NCBI GenBank assembly: GCA_013215295.1 | Contig: JABSOZ010000026.1 | Span: 1 to 57,044, forward strand | Direction of reading: 5' to 3' | Source of the DNA: Colwellia sp. | GTDB lineage: Bacteria > Pseudomonadota > Gammaproteobacteria > Enterobacterales > Alteromonadaceae | Length of the DNA stretch: 57,044 nucleotides | Notes under the pieces: model-generated | What the model saw: the letters and a program-made list of their open reading frames with translations, nothing else | Databases searched by the model: none | Told to the model about the DNA's origin: nothing | Shown: piece after piece, positions 27,344 through 36,866 of the stretch | How positions within the stretch are numbered: position 1 is the first letter of the stretch | Layout: every line of letters begins with the position of its first letter | Made by a program: the position numbers and the translations under genes

Positions 27344-27887
27344 TTTAGTCACATCCCTAAATTACACTAAACTTAAATTTAGGGATGTTATTTTTAATGT
27401 TGATTATTTCTCCCTAGTAGTTCATCCATAACTTTTATTGCATCCTATATTTTAACGTGATATTTAATAACTACAATAATAGTGTTGATTCATACACTAA
27501 CTAGTCATTGAATTTGATAATTGATTTAATTAGTCAATATCCAATAACGACTATGTTCCGTTACATTAACCTACCTACGGTAACCATAGGCTACAAGTGA
27601 TGCTTGTAGCTGATCATGTGGCATAACCGAAAAGCTAAGTTACATAATTTTCTTTAATACGTTAAGCCGGTATAAAATAGATTTGACAGCTGATATTGTT
27701 AGTGTATAATTTACACTTAGTTGGTTTGGGTAGATGTATACGATAACCAGAAATAATATTCGTATACATATAATTCGCCTGTCTAACTAAGTTCACACGA
27801 AAAAAGAACGTGTGATTAGCTGAAGTATTGAGGGTGAACACCTTGTTACTTTACTATTGAATTAAACACAAAAAGAGAACATAAAAT
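27344..27887. other. Intergenic stretch with terminator
   Basis: About 540 bp. The left end holds the terminator at 27351-27395. A small hairpin CTACAAG/CTTGTAG lies near 27591-27610. No coding frame is supported in the rest. Confidence 0.5.
27351..27395 (+). terminator. Intrinsic terminator after the DUF2306 gene
   Basis: ACATCCCTAAATT (27351-27363) pairs perfectly with AATTTAGGGATGT (27376-27388) around a 12-nt loop and is followed by TATTTTTAA. It is a classic rho-independent terminator, 8 bp after the stop codon. Confidence 0.8.
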
Positions 27888-28529
27888 ATGACATTTTTAA
27901 AGAAATTTTTCACACTGACCAAAAAACAAACACTTTTATGTTCGTTATTATCCCTTACTGCCATTTCGAGTTGTGCTTCGAATGTTAACTCCCAGAGCTG
28001 GAATCTGGAAAAGGAAGAGAGCGGTATTAAGACTTATTCAAGGCAAGTCGCAAATCATAGTATTAATGAGGTACGTGGTGAGACAAAAATCAAAGCGACA
28101 GTAAGTCAACTTGTCAATCTGTTCATGGATGTAGATAAATGTCATTTATTCTCGGAAAATTGTCATTCGGCTAAAATACTTAATCGAAAAAATGACAATG
28201 AATTTGATCTATACAAAATGATCAAAAATCCTGCCCCCTTTAGTGATAGAGACGTTTTACTCAATGTTAAGGTGGAGAAGTCCACTGAAACAGGTGAAGT
28301 ACTTATTTCATATAAAGATATAAAAGGTGATATGGCTCAAGATGATTGTTGCTTAAGACTGATATCTGATATAGGTTTTTGGAAGTTCACTCCTATGAGC
28401 GATGGTTATACTAATATTACTTGGCAGTTTCATACAGACCCTGGAGGAGCTTTGCCTGCAATGTTACTCAATGGAGTAATGCCGAGTTTACCTGTTAATT
28501 TGTTTAACAAGATTATCAAAGAAATATAA
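27888..28529 (+). CDS. START-domain lipoprotein
   Basis: A 213-residue protein with a signal peptide and lipobox ISSC near residue 29, so it is probably a lipoprotein. The mature part resembles the bacterial START (lipid-binding) domain family: SWNLEKEESGIKTYSRQV, then VRGETKIKATVSQLVNLFMD, then NPAPFSDRDVLLNVKVEK and a FWKFTPMSDGYTNITWQFHT strand. The domain binds hydrophobic ligands in a cavity; the ligand here is unknown. The family's C-terminal helix is present (LPVNLFNKIIKE). Confidence 0.75.
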   Translation: MTFLKKFFTLTKKQTLLCSLLSLTAISSCASNVNSQSWNLEKEESGIKTYSRQVANHSINEVRGETKIKATVSQLVNLFMDVDKCHLFSENCHSAKILNRKNDNEFDLYKMIKNPAPFSDRDVLLNVKVEKSTETGEVLISYKDIKGDMAQDDCCLRLISDIGFWKFTPMSDGYTNITWQFHTDPGGALPAMLLNGVMPSLPVNLFNKIIKEI

Positions 28530-28543
28530 ATAACTAATCTTTA

Positions 28544-28581
28544 TTCTCCAGAAACATATATGGATGTGTGTTTCTAGAGAA
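28544..28581. terminator. Hairpin terminator between convergent genes
   Basis: TTCTCcAGAAACA (28544-28556) pairs with TGTTTCTaGAGAA (28569-28581) with one C/A mismatch around a 12-nt loop. It lies between the START gene and the HTH gene. Confidence 0.55.
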
Positions 28582-28619
28582 AATGAAGTGATCAAGTCAG
28601 TTTCCCGCACTGCTCATCT

Positions 28620-29375
28620 TTACTTAAAAGTTTTTCTCGTTTCAGGTTTTCTTAACTTATCAAATAGATCAATATCCCATGGTCTCATCGCCAATACGAG
28701 ACTGGTACCAAATTTATCAGACAATATTTCTTGCTCGTTTTCTTTATGTAAAGCATCAAACGAAACTGCGAGTTTCTTTATCCTTCTTTGCATTTCAGCG
28801 TTAGATGACTTTGTTAGCATTCCTGAAATAAACAGTTTAATCTCACCAGGCGAAGTAAAATTACAATTAAAAAATTCCGACTCAATATTCTGGTTAAAGA
28901 ACTGTTGTATCGGGCCTTTATCAATCCATGTGAAATTTCGACTTATTTTTAACCTCACTCGTTCTCCTGCTAAATAATCAATGATCCGCATAGTATCGAG
29001 CTTAGATAATAGCTGGACCATCCTAAGTCGGTCTATTTGATAGTTACTGAGTATTTGATGCACCGTCCATTTGTTTATTAATAGATGTGCGGTTAACAAT
29101 AACTCTATGTCTGAAACTAATTCAATTTCATGCTTTATGGGTAATATTTCAGTCGACAGTTCTTTTTCTTTCATTCGCTCTAACAGATCGAATAACTCTA
29201 AATCAACTAGCGAGCAAATTTCTTCTAATCGCTTCAAGGTAAAATCATAGTTTGAGAAAATCCGCTTAATCGACCCTTCACTCAATTCAAGGTGAATTCC
29301 AATCGTTTTGTATGTAATGCATTTCTCTTTAAGCGCAATTTTAAGCTCATCAATTAATTTGTTGTTCTGATTCAT
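28620..29375 (-). CDS. Helix-turn-helix (XRE-like) regulator with unknown C-terminal domain
   Basis: A 251-residue protein. Residues 5-65 form an XRE-like helix-turn-helix (LIDELKIALKEKCITYKTIG, then LELSEGSIKRIFSN and FTLKRLEEICSLVDLELFDL). The rest (residues 75-250) resembles a second winged-helix unit (HQILSNYQIDRLRMVQLLSK) and a regulatory part, seen in other marine gammaproteobacterial regulators with no known ligand. It is divergent from the papain-like hydrolase gene 125 bp away, its possible target. Confidence 0.75.
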   Translation of the reverse strand: MNQNNKLIDELKIALKEKCITYKTIGIHLELSEGSIKRIFSNYDFTLKRLEEICSLVDLELFDLLERMKEKELSTEILPIKHEIELVSDIELLLTAHLLINKWTVHQILSNYQIDRLRMVQLLSKLDTMRIIDYLAGERVRLKISRNFTWIDKGPIQQFFNQNIESEFFNCNFTSPGEIKLFISGMLTKSSNAEMQRRIKKLAVSFDALHKENEQEILSDKFGTSLVLAMRPWDIDLFDKLRKPETRKTFK

Positions 29376-29500
29376 TTTATTGCCAAAGGTATCGATATAC
29401 GTTACTTGAAAGGGAGTTGAGTGAAACTATGCGCATTTAAGTATCGTCATGCAAGTCGAAATGTAAAAGTAATGACAATATTTAATAAGGAATTAAACGT

Positions 29501-30082
29501 ATGACGATGAATAGTAAAGTTAATGGTGTCGATAGAGATAAATTAAAAGAAGGCGATATTATTTTTATATCGATTGCTAATTTTCTCTATCGTGCCATAG
29601 AAAAAGGAACTGATTCACAGACTTCACATGTAGGAATTTTACTCAAAGAAAAGGGCAAATGGATGGTGGCTGAAAGTAAAGTGCCTATGAGTGGCCTTTC
29701 TTCATTGGATGATTTCATCAGCCGTTCGAATCATTCATGGTTTGCAATCAGGCGGTTTAGGGATGGTTTAACACCAGAACAAATAAAAGAACTGAAAATT
29801 GCTTGTGAAGCTCGTTACGGGGTTTTATATGATTTCAGTTTTAACTTTAACTCGACTAAATTATTTTGCTCTAAATTTGTATATGAAGTGTTTTACGAAG
29901 TTTGCAATATTGAAGTTGGTACACTGGAATCTTTTAATACACTCATCAATAAAAACCCCAAAGCGTTAACAGGTTTTTGGAAGTTATGGTTTCTTGGCTT
30001 CATACCTTACAAAAAGGTAACGGTTACACCACAAAGTCAAATCACCGATAAAAACCTTAAAGAGGTCATAGCCCATATTTAA
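29501..30082 (+). CDS. YiiX/YebB-type NlpC/P60-like cysteine hydrolase
   Basis: A 193-residue protein of the circularly permuted papain-fold family (Peptidase_C92, YiiX/YebB-like). The catalytic His is in SQTSHVGILLKEKGKW near residue 47, preceded by KEGDIIFISI, and the catalytic Cys is in KLFCSKFVYEVF near residue 125. No signal peptide is seen, so it should act in the cytoplasm. Members of the family cleave or remodel amide or thioester bonds, possibly of lipids or peptidoglycan; substrate unknown. Confidence 0.75.
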   Translation: MTMNSKVNGVDRDKLKEGDIIFISIANFLYRAIEKGTDSQTSHVGILLKEKGKWMVAESKVPMSGLSSLDDFISRSNHSWFAIRRFRDGLTPEQIKELKIACEARYGVLYDFSFNFNSTKLFCSKFVYEVFYEVCNIEVGTLESFNTLINKNPKALTGFWKLWFLGFIPYKKVTVTPQSQITDKNLKEVIAHI

Positions 30083-30292
30083 AGTATTCGTTAAAGAGGT
30101 TACTTAAGACTCAAAACGATTAATGATGAAAATATTAGATACTCTAGCTTAGAAATACAGCGGTGGCCCTTTAAATGCAAAGAACTGCAATATTTATAAA
30201 AAAAATATTGTTAAAAATGAAATAAATAAATTAACAGCTACACTTAAAAGAACACCATAAAATTAATGTATAAGCTAATTAAGGAGCGAATT

Positions 30293-30649
30293 GTGAGAAA
30301 TAACATCGCGAGTAGTACTTCAATAATTATATTATTAATAATGCAATTATATGCTCCTAATGTATCAGCCGCTAATATTGCTAAAGACTTATGTGAATAT
30401 GTTGCCGCTGATGATAAAAAACGACTGCGTTCTTTATTAAAAACACAACGCATAAAATTACGGTCTATATTTAGTGATGTAGCTTGTAATGGACAAAATT
30501 TATTACTTTTTGCTGCAACAAAAAATTCAAATAGAGTCGGTGAGATGATTATTAAAAAGTTACCAAAAAAAATATTGCGAAAATTAATTGACGAATTAAC
30601 AGCAACTTCCGCAACATTAGGTGCTATAGCTAAAGATAGGGCAGGGTAA
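30293..30649 (+). CDS. DUF3718-like exported protein
   Basis: About 118 residues. The GTG at 30293 is preferred because AAGGAG sits 6 bp upstream and the resulting N-terminus is a clean signal peptide (ASSTSIIILLIMQLYAPNVS, cleavage near SAA). The frame also allows ATG at 30266. The mature part matches the DUF3718 pattern LCEYVAADDKKRLRSLLK, then DVACNGQNLLLFA with two Cys that may pair. Periplasmic protein of unknown function. Confidence 0.65.
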   Translation: MRNNIASSTSIIILLIMQLYAPNVSAANIAKDLCEYVAADDKKRLRSLLKTQRIKLRSIFSDVACNGQNLLLFAATKNSNRVGEMIIKKLPKKILRKLIDELTATSATLGAIAKDRAG

Positions 30650-30720
30650 AATAAATATGTTGATTACTGCTTAATAGATTGCAGCGTTAGCCGCTACTTA
30701 TCCCTGTAATACTAGGATAA

Positions 30721-30742
30721 AAGTCATTATTATTAATGACTT
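30721..30742. terminator. Hairpin between convergent genes
   Basis: AAGTCATTA (30721-30729) and TAATGACTT (30734-30742) are perfect 9-bp arms around TTAT, between the DUF3718-like gene and the membrane-protein gene. Confidence 0.5.
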
Positions 30743-30765
30743 CTCAATACGAAATAGGCCTAAAG

Positions 30766-31602
30766 CTAACTTTTATAAACACTGTAATCAACTTGGTCAA
30801 ACTTCATTATCTGATAAACATAAACAATAAAAGCTTGTAAATATACGCTATAAATCACATTTCCCAAGTCACGTAAATCCATTGACGCTAATATCAGTGA
30901 TATACCTAGATAAAATGAAGAGCATATTGCTGTTAAAACCAATAGCTTAATCACTACTGTAGTTTCAAAAGACCTATCTTCACTTGTTTGCAATGGATTA
31001 CGTTTTTTACCATAAAGTTTTTGATAAATACCAACACTAAGACCTGCATATATAACACTTACGCCTAAAATGTTTACTAAACCAGCAAACCCATCAAAGG
31101 GATATTTAATAAAATATAATACGGTTAAAATACAAAAACTGTAGGAGAAAATTGCGGTTGTAAGTAATGATTTTGATACATAATCAAGTAGCTTTCGTGG
31201 TTGTAAATCGGCAATACGATGTTCACTTGTGTTTTGTTCACGCATCAATTTTAAATAATAATAACCTTGTGTGCCAAGGAATAAAACAGGTAAATATTGT
31301 AACATTACAAAGCAGACAAGCACGGCTTGATCATCCCACCCTATCAAGTCTTCCGTACGATTAATTATGCTTATTGCCAATATTCCAATACCAATAACTA
31401 CCACAAAAAAACTAAATAACTTAAATGTTTTGAGTTGTGTATTTATCACATCGTCTGCAACTGGATAAAGTTTTGGATAATCGATACGTGGATGTTGAGC
31501 CATTGATTTATTAATTTTTTCTAATATTTTCCTTGGAAAGTAATATGAAATTACGAATGTTTGCCCCAAAAAGGCTATATAAAGTAAATAATTATCCCAC
31601 AT
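30766..31602 (-). CDS. Polytopic membrane protein, hypothetical, coupled to a GntR regulator
   Basis: A 278-residue protein with about seven hydrophobic segments and a cytoplasmic-looking loop after the first (PRKILEKINKSMAQHPRIDY). No transporter signature is seen. It starts 11 bp after the GntR gene, and its AGGGA ribosome-binding site overlaps the GntR stop, so the two are translationally coupled. GntR proteins of the YtrA branch usually precede membrane transport genes; here no ATPase follows, so transport function is not supported. Confidence 0.6.
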   Translation of the reverse strand: MWDNYLLYIAFLGQTFVISYYFPRKILEKINKSMAQHPRIDYPKLYPVADDVINTQLKTFKLFSFFVVVIGIGILAISIINRTEDLIGWDDQAVLVCFVMLQYLPVLFLGTQGYYYLKLMREQNTSEHRIADLQPRKLLDYVSKSLLTTAIFSYSFCILTVLYFIKYPFDGFAGLVNILGVSVIYAGLSVGIYQKLYGKKRNPLQTSEDRSFETTVVIKLLVLTAICSSFYLGISLILASMDLRDLGNVIYSVYLQAFIVYVYQIMKFDQVDYSVYKS

Positions 31603-31612
31603 AATATTATCC

Positions 31613-31993
31613 CTAATTTTGACGTTTACTGATTAAGTTATTAAAGGCTATACGCATTTCTGATTCAGTAATGCCAGCGTCTCTAAAACTTGTTAATGTT
31701 TTATTTAATTCGGTCAATACCCATTCATTTAAGTCAACGATGCTATTCTCTTTAGCATTTTGATGAATAAAAGTACCGCGATATCCTTTGGTTTGAATGA
31801 CACCATCACGTTCAAGTAAACGGTAGGCTTTCGCGACGGTTTTATGATTAATATCTAAATCATTAGCGAGTTGACGAATTGAAGGCAATGGATCTCCAAT
31901 GCCAATTTCATCATCTTGAACGGCCTTTTTTATCTGCTCAATTAATTGAGTAAATAAAGGAATGCTATGTTCAATATTTACGGATATTTTCAT
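31613..31993 (-). CDS. GntR-family (YtrA-like) transcriptional regulator
   Basis: About 126 residues from the ATG at 31993. The winged helix-turn-helix has the GntR signature IPLFTQLIEQIKKAV, DPLPSIRQLANDLDINHKTV and AKAYRLLERDGVI. A short C-terminal helical tail replaces a ligand domain, as in YtrA. The open frame continues to 32038, but MKISVNIEHSIPLF is the typical start. Tandem 11-bp repeats lie in its upstream region (32051-32105). It probably represses its own operon with the membrane protein. Confidence 0.82.
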   Translation of the reverse strand: MKISVNIEHSIPLFTQLIEQIKKAVQDDEIGIGDPLPSIRQLANDLDINHKTVAKAYRLLERDGVIQTKGYRGTFIHQNAKENSIVDLNEWVLTELNKTLTSFRDAGITESEMRIAFNNLISKRQN

Positions 31994-32050
31994 TTTTTTT
32001 GTGATGACCCATGTGACCCAGCTAGTCAAAGGGTACATGGTGGCATTGCA

Positions 32051-32105
32051 ATAATCAAATAATAATCAAATAATAATCAAATAATAATCAAAAAATAATC
32101 AAAAA
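32051..32105. repeat. Five tandem 11-bp repeats
   Basis: ATAATCAAATA occurs three times head to tail, then twice as ATAATCAAAAA. It lies 58 bp upstream of the GntR start. A-tracts repeated every 11 bp are nearly in phase with the DNA helix, so the segment may be curved and could also provide regulator sites. Confidence 0.8.
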
Positions 32106-32358
32106 TGATGTAGACATATACCGGCAATGCCATTACTCGTTGGAGAAGTTCAATTTCTTATCTTGAACGGGAGAAGGGAATTGAGCTAATCAAATAACCT
32201 CGTTTTATCTTTTAAAGTGATTATATAATTTCATAAAATCAGTTGGTTATATATTGCACAACAATGTACGATGTAATGGGTACTATCATCATTGAAAAGT
32301 TAAGTCTTGAAAACTAATCGACTAAACTCAATGAAATCTTATTTTTCAAAAGGGACAC

Positions 32359-33843
32359 ATGAAGATGAAAACGCTAATAACTAAGATCGTGCTTCAATTT
32401 GCGATCGCATGCGCGATTGCCACAGTAATAACGACAACTCACGTTTACGCAGACAGTAAAAAATTCCAAATAGAAAGTTTGGTTCAACAATATGCGGATG
32501 CTGGACAATTCGCTGGATCTATTTTGGTTGCAAAAAAAGGGCAGGTGATTTTTAAGAAAAGTTACGGTTTGGCTAATATGGAATGGGAAGTCGCTAATAC
32601 GCCTGTAACCAAGTTCAGAATTGGTTCTTTAACTAAACAATTCACCTCAATGTTAATTATGCAACTGGTTCAAGAAGATAAAATTAAGCTAAATGCAATG
32701 ATCACAGAGTACTTGCCCCAATATAGGAAAGACACCGGAGATAAAGTAACCGTACATCATTTACTCACTCACACTTCCGGCATTCCTAGTTATACGGGGT
32801 TACCCAGTTTTTTCAAAGATGTTAGCCGAACATATTTCAGCGTTGATGACTTCACCAAAGACTACTGTAGTGGCACACTAGAGTTTGAGCCAGGGTCGAC
32901 TTTTAAATACAACAACTCAGGATACTTTTTGTTAGGAAATATCATAGAGAAAGTGACAGGAGATACTTACGAAACAGCATTGAAAAAAAGAATATTCGAT
33001 CCTTTAGGTATGGTAAATAGTGGCTACGACACATCAAATACTATTCTTAAAGAACGTGCCAGTGGTTACCAAAAATCGCTAGATGGATTAAACAACGCAG
33101 CATTTCTAGATATGTCATTGCCCTTTGCTGCTGGTTCACTCTATTCAACGGTTGAAGACTTATATTTGTGGGACAGAGCACTTTATACTGAAAAACTCCT
33201 TAATAATAAAAACAAAACGATAATGTTCACGCCTTTTTTGAACGGTTACGCCTATGGTTGGGGTCTGGAAGATATCAAAATAGACAAAAATGATCAGGCT
33301 GATAAAGTCGTTTCCATCGGGCATAGTGGTGGTATTAATGGTTTTCATGCGTTAATCACAAGATTAATTACAGATGAATATGTCATTGTTCAACTTAATA
33401 ATACTGGCGGTGCATCCCTCAACGCAATACGAAATGGAATAACAAAAGTGTTGTATGGAAAACCCTTTGATATCCCCAAAAAATCCATGGCGACTACCTT
33501 ATACAAATCTTTAAAACAAGACGGTGTTACTTCAATTGTTAGCACTTATAATCGCTTGAAGGAAAACTCGTTTGAAGAATATCAGTTTACTGAAAATCAG
33601 TTGAATAATTTTGGTTACCAGCTGTTGCAACGAAATAAATTGCTTGCGGCTGTTGAAGTGATGAAACTAAATGCTATTGAATATCCAGAATCAGGAAACG
33701 CTTATGACAGTCTAGGTGAAGTATATTTAGCTAACGGTCAAAAGAAATTAGCGTTAGCGAGTTATGAAAAATCACTTGAACTGGAACCAGAAAATGCTAA
33801 TGCAAAAAAAGTAATCGAACAATTGAAAAGCACACCCTTTTGA
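32359..33843 (+). CDS. Exported serine hydrolase (beta-lactamase class C fold) with C-terminal TPR
   Basis: A 494-residue protein with a signal peptide (KIVLQFAIACAIATVITTTH). The serine beta-lactamase-like domain has SxxK as SLTK in RIGSLTKQFTS near residue 94, YxN as YNN in FKYNNSGY near residue 190 and HSG in SIGHSGGINGF near residue 322. The C-terminal 60 residues contain TPR-like helices (AYDSLGEVYLANGQKKLALA). Such proteins are usually peptidases or esterases rather than beta-lactamases. GGGAC lies just upstream of the ATG. A related gene lies at 36867-38282. Confidence 0.82.
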   Translation: MKMKTLITKIVLQFAIACAIATVITTTHVYADSKKFQIESLVQQYADAGQFAGSILVAKKGQVIFKKSYGLANMEWEVANTPVTKFRIGSLTKQFTSMLIMQLVQEDKIKLNAMITEYLPQYRKDTGDKVTVHHLLTHTSGIPSYTGLPSFFKDVSRTYFSVDDFTKDYCSGTLEFEPGSTFKYNNSGYFLLGNIIEKVTGDTYETALKKRIFDPLGMVNSGYDTSNTILKERASGYQKSLDGLNNAAFLDMSLPFAAGSLYSTVEDLYLWDRALYTEKLLNNKNKTIMFTPFLNGYAYGWGLEDIKIDKNDQADKVVSIGHSGGINGFHALITRLITDEYVIVQLNNTGGASLNAIRNGITKVLYGKPFDIPKKSMATTLYKSLKQDGVTSIVSTYNRLKENSFEEYQFTENQLNNFGYQLLQRNKLLAAVEVMKLNAIEYPESGNAYDSLGEVYLANGQKKLALASYEKSLELEPENANAKKVIEQLKSTPF

Positions 33844-34222
33844 TTACGGTTAACTTATTATTTATCTGATACAGTTATTTTTTTCTACGGGAGGGGGACC
33901 AACAACCCGAAGGTTAATGAACTGATTGTTGTTTGAGGATAATGTTATTTTACATCTCTTAAGCATTTATCAAACATCATTCAATAGCCTTAATATTTTA
34001 TAACTCAATGTTATTGACAGTGATCATATTGAGTTAAACATCTTGAAAAAATGTTGGTGAATTTTCAGGAAAGGGTGCATAAAATCATGGCATGTTATTC
34101 ATTGCGTTTTTGAAAGCGTCCAATTCAATGACTCAATGGAAGGGCAATTTTATCTTGTTGAAAATAAAAGACAAGTAATGCGATAATGGTAATACATTCA
34201 TTTTTTCCGATAGGGCGACTTT
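33844..34222. other. Intergenic stretch, nothing recognised
   Basis: About 380 bp between two plus-strand genes. Inverted CAACAA/TTGTTG hexamers occur near 33899-33932, too weak to call a terminator. No gene is seen. Confidence 0.4.
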
Positions 34223-35344
34223 ATGCAAGATGAAGACTTTGAACCCGTAGCTAAAGAGATAGCTATACCGCGTAATCAATTAGAGCGTTTACAAGCCTCG
34301 TTAAAATATCGAGACGTATCATTTGAAAAGTTTAAAACTCTTTTTCTTTGGTTACCCAAAAAACTGATTTCTTGGTGGCAGGTTCTACATTCGAATCAAA
34401 AAATATATTTTGTGGCTGTAATATTTGGCATATCACAAGAAGAATCACTAACACAAGCAACTATGTTTGAACCCAGTACGGGAATGCTTATTGTTGGCTC
34501 TATTGCAATGGTCGGCATGTTACGCGAATTATTGGATATATTTACCCGAGTTTGGCAAACACTGCTTGGCAAGAGTCTTATTTTTATCATATACGTTATT
34601 ATTGGTAATTTTACCCTTGCCGTAGCGGCGAGAAAAGTTAATTACATTACCGGTGTTGACCCAGATTCATTGATATACGCACAAGGATTTACCACCGTTT
34701 TAGTACTTCCTTTATGGCTATTACTGTTAACATCGATGAGTTTAATTTTGTTGTTTACCTTAGGAAACGTTTGGTTTTTATTTCTAAAGTTAGTGAGTTT
34801 TTTGCGTTTGCATACGATTAAAGGGCGTGCAAAAGAACGTTTTTCCATGTTATTTATATTTATCCGTTTGATGTTAATATCACCGATTATGATCACTTTG
34901 ATGCAACCACTTAATTGGTATAACAATGAGTTGAATATTCAAATTCCCGGCATGATAATTAGTACAAATCAATCATCTGATGCAGAAAATGAAGAGACTA
35001 TTAATGAATCAAAGGTTATAGCAATAGGTGAGGGGCTAGAAACAGAACAGGTAGCCGTTCCGGTTAGCTCTGATGAGATAGATGGCAAAAAATCAGACGG
35101 TGACTTAGCTATTATTGGTTCACAGAGCAATACAGCTAAAGAAAAATACACTGATTTTGATCGAGCTATCGCAGCCTTCGTATTTGAATATGAAACTTTT
35201 CAACTTTCCCGTTGTGAAAAAACAGACACTGAAAGAGTGAGTATTATTGGTGAAGACATTATTTTAGTCGCAGAGAAAGTAGAGGGGCACCCATTAGGGT
35301 ATAAGTTTAGCGCACGAGCTTGTACTTTAAGAGATTATCCATAA
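34223..35344 (+). CDS. Membrane protein, hypothetical
   Basis: A 373-residue protein. The soluble N-terminus (about 60 residues) is followed by hydrophobic segments at about 60-75, 88-105, 115-140, 155-185 and 205-225. The last 140 residues are a soluble acidic linker (SSDAENEETINESK) and a small domain with two Cys (LSRCEKTD and SARACTLRD) that could pair outside the membrane. No family is recognised. The ribosome-binding site is weak (AGGGCG). Confidence 0.55.
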   Translation: MQDEDFEPVAKEIAIPRNQLERLQASLKYRDVSFEKFKTLFLWLPKKLISWWQVLHSNQKIYFVAVIFGISQEESLTQATMFEPSTGMLIVGSIAMVGMLRELLDIFTRVWQTLLGKSLIFIIYVIIGNFTLAVAARKVNYITGVDPDSLIYAQGFTTVLVLPLWLLLLTSMSLILLFTLGNVWFLFLKLVSFLRLHTIKGRAKERFSMLFIFIRLMLISPIMITLMQPLNWYNNELNIQIPGMIISTNQSSDAENEETINESKVIAIGEGLETEQVAVPVSSDEIDGKKSDGDLAIIGSQSNTAKEKYTDFDRAIAAFVFEYETFQLSRCEKTDTERVSIIGEDIILVAEKVEGHPLGYKFSARACTLRDYP

Positions 35345-35474
35345 TGGGCACATGTTTATAAATACTTACACTTAATCGTTCCTTTTTAATAAAGGAACAT
35401 TCCAAGCTCATGTAACTTCTCCAACTGAGTTCACAAAAGGCATGATGGGAGTTAACCAGTAGGCAAAATAGAAA

Positions 35475-36671
35475 ATGAATGAATTTGACCAGATTATAGA
35501 TCGTAGTAATACAAATTCCTTAGCGATCGAAGGTTTTGTTGATTATCTTTTTAAAGGGGACGTGAGTAAAAGTTTTTCAAGCGATTATACTGGCTTGATT
35601 TCAATGTGGGTTGCCGATATGGCATTTGCGGCTCCATCAGCTGCGACCAACGCTATGATAAAGCGAATTTCCCACCCTGTTTTCGGTTATACCATGAACT
35701 TTGATGAGCGTTATTACCGAGCGTTTTTAAACTGGACTGAAAAAAGATACGGTTGGACATTTGCTAAAGAATCGCTTCATATTTCGTCGGGTGTTATTCC
35801 TGCATTATTCGATTTAATTGATCAAATATGTGAACCCGGAGATAAAGTACTTACGCTCACTCCTGCTTATGGGTATTTTAAACACGCTGCAGATCATCAT
35901 CAAAACGAATTGGTTTCATGTTCGCTTAAATTTGTTGAAGGGGAATATTTCATTGATTTTGACGATTTGCGGATTAAAACCGCAGATCCGAAATCCAAAT
36001 TGTTTTTCTTGTGCCATCCCCATAATCCTACGGGAAGAATATGGACGGATGAAGAACTCCAATTGATCGGTGAAATTTGCATAAAGAACAAGGTCGTTAT
36101 TGTTTCCGATGAAATTCACTGCGATCTGCTTCGGAACAACAAAACACACACACCTTTAGCAAAACTCTTTCCGGACTCAGATCAAATAATAACGTGTATG
36201 GCACCGAGCAAAACATTCAATCTCGCCGGTTTAATGCTCGCTAACATCATTATTCCTAACCCTGAGCTGCGCGCTATGTGGCAAAAACGTACTCAAGCCT
36301 TTGTTAATCCTATTAGTCTTGCAGCAGCACATGGCGTATATGAAAACGGTCATGAGTGGCTACATAGGTTACGCGGTTATCTTGATGAAAACTTTAGCGT
36401 GCTTGAAAATGAATTAAAAGCGCATTTACCTGACGCAATATTTAAAATACCCGATGCGACATATTTAGCATGGATTGATCTAAGTGCATATCTTCCAGCG
36501 TCAGTTAATTTGACTCGATTATTTTTAGATGAAGCGGGTGTTATTATCGAAGGAGGGGAGATGTTTATTTCCGATGGTGGTATACGCATCAGAATGAATG
36601 TAGCGTGTCCAAGGTCACAACTCAAAGATGCCTTAAAAAGAGTCATTAAAGTCGTTAAAAACTTCAATTGA
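35475..36671 (+). CDS. PatB/MalY-type PLP-dependent C-S lyase or aminotransferase
   Basis: A 398-residue fold-type I PLP enzyme. It has the PatB/MalY pattern near the N-terminus (ISMWVADMAFAAP), the LFFLCHPHNPTGRIWTDEEL segment and VVIVSDEIHCDLL with the PLP-binding Asp. The lysine that binds PLP is in CMAPSKTFNLAGL near residue 240. A C-terminal GGIRIRMNVACPRSQL carries the carboxylate-binding Arg. This branch commonly cleaves cystathionine-type C-S bonds; aminotransfer is the alternative. Confidence 0.85.
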   Translation: MNEFDQIIDRSNTNSLAIEGFVDYLFKGDVSKSFSSDYTGLISMWVADMAFAAPSAATNAMIKRISHPVFGYTMNFDERYYRAFLNWTEKRYGWTFAKESLHISSGVIPALFDLIDQICEPGDKVLTLTPAYGYFKHAADHHQNELVSCSLKFVEGEYFIDFDDLRIKTADPKSKLFFLCHPHNPTGRIWTDEELQLIGEICIKNKVVIVSDEIHCDLLRNNKTHTPLAKLFPDSDQIITCMAPSKTFNLAGLMLANIIIPNPELRAMWQKRTQAFVNPISLAAAHGVYENGHEWLHRLRGYLDENFSVLENELKAHLPDAIFKIPDATYLAWIDLSAYLPASVNLTRLFLDEAGVIIEGGEMFISDGGIRIRMNVACPRSQLKDALKRVIKVVKNFN

Positions 36672-36733
36672 AAACTATCAATACAACGAGACTAAGTCTT
36701 GCCTAATTCAGCTTGGTTAATAGGATATTGTAC

Positions 36734-36779
36734 CTATAAAGAGGGTAACGATATGCGCACATCATTACCCTCTTTATAG
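36734..36779. terminator. Long hairpin terminator between convergent genes
   Basis: CTATAAAGAGGGTAA (36734-36748) pairs perfectly over 15 bp with TTACCCTCTTTATAG (36765-36779) around a 16-nt loop. It serves both the PatB-type gene and the serine hydrolase gene. Confidence 0.7.
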
Positions 36780-36866
36780 CTTAACAATCCTTGAAGAAAC
36801 TCAGAATATTAAGCGTCTTGTTACCTTAAAATAAAACCCATCCAGTAAATTATTACAAAGCCAGTG

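Noticed and set aside
27591-27610. CTACAAG/CTTGTAG hairpin as an integron attC site
   Set aside because: Too short, and without the conserved outer core sites of attC.
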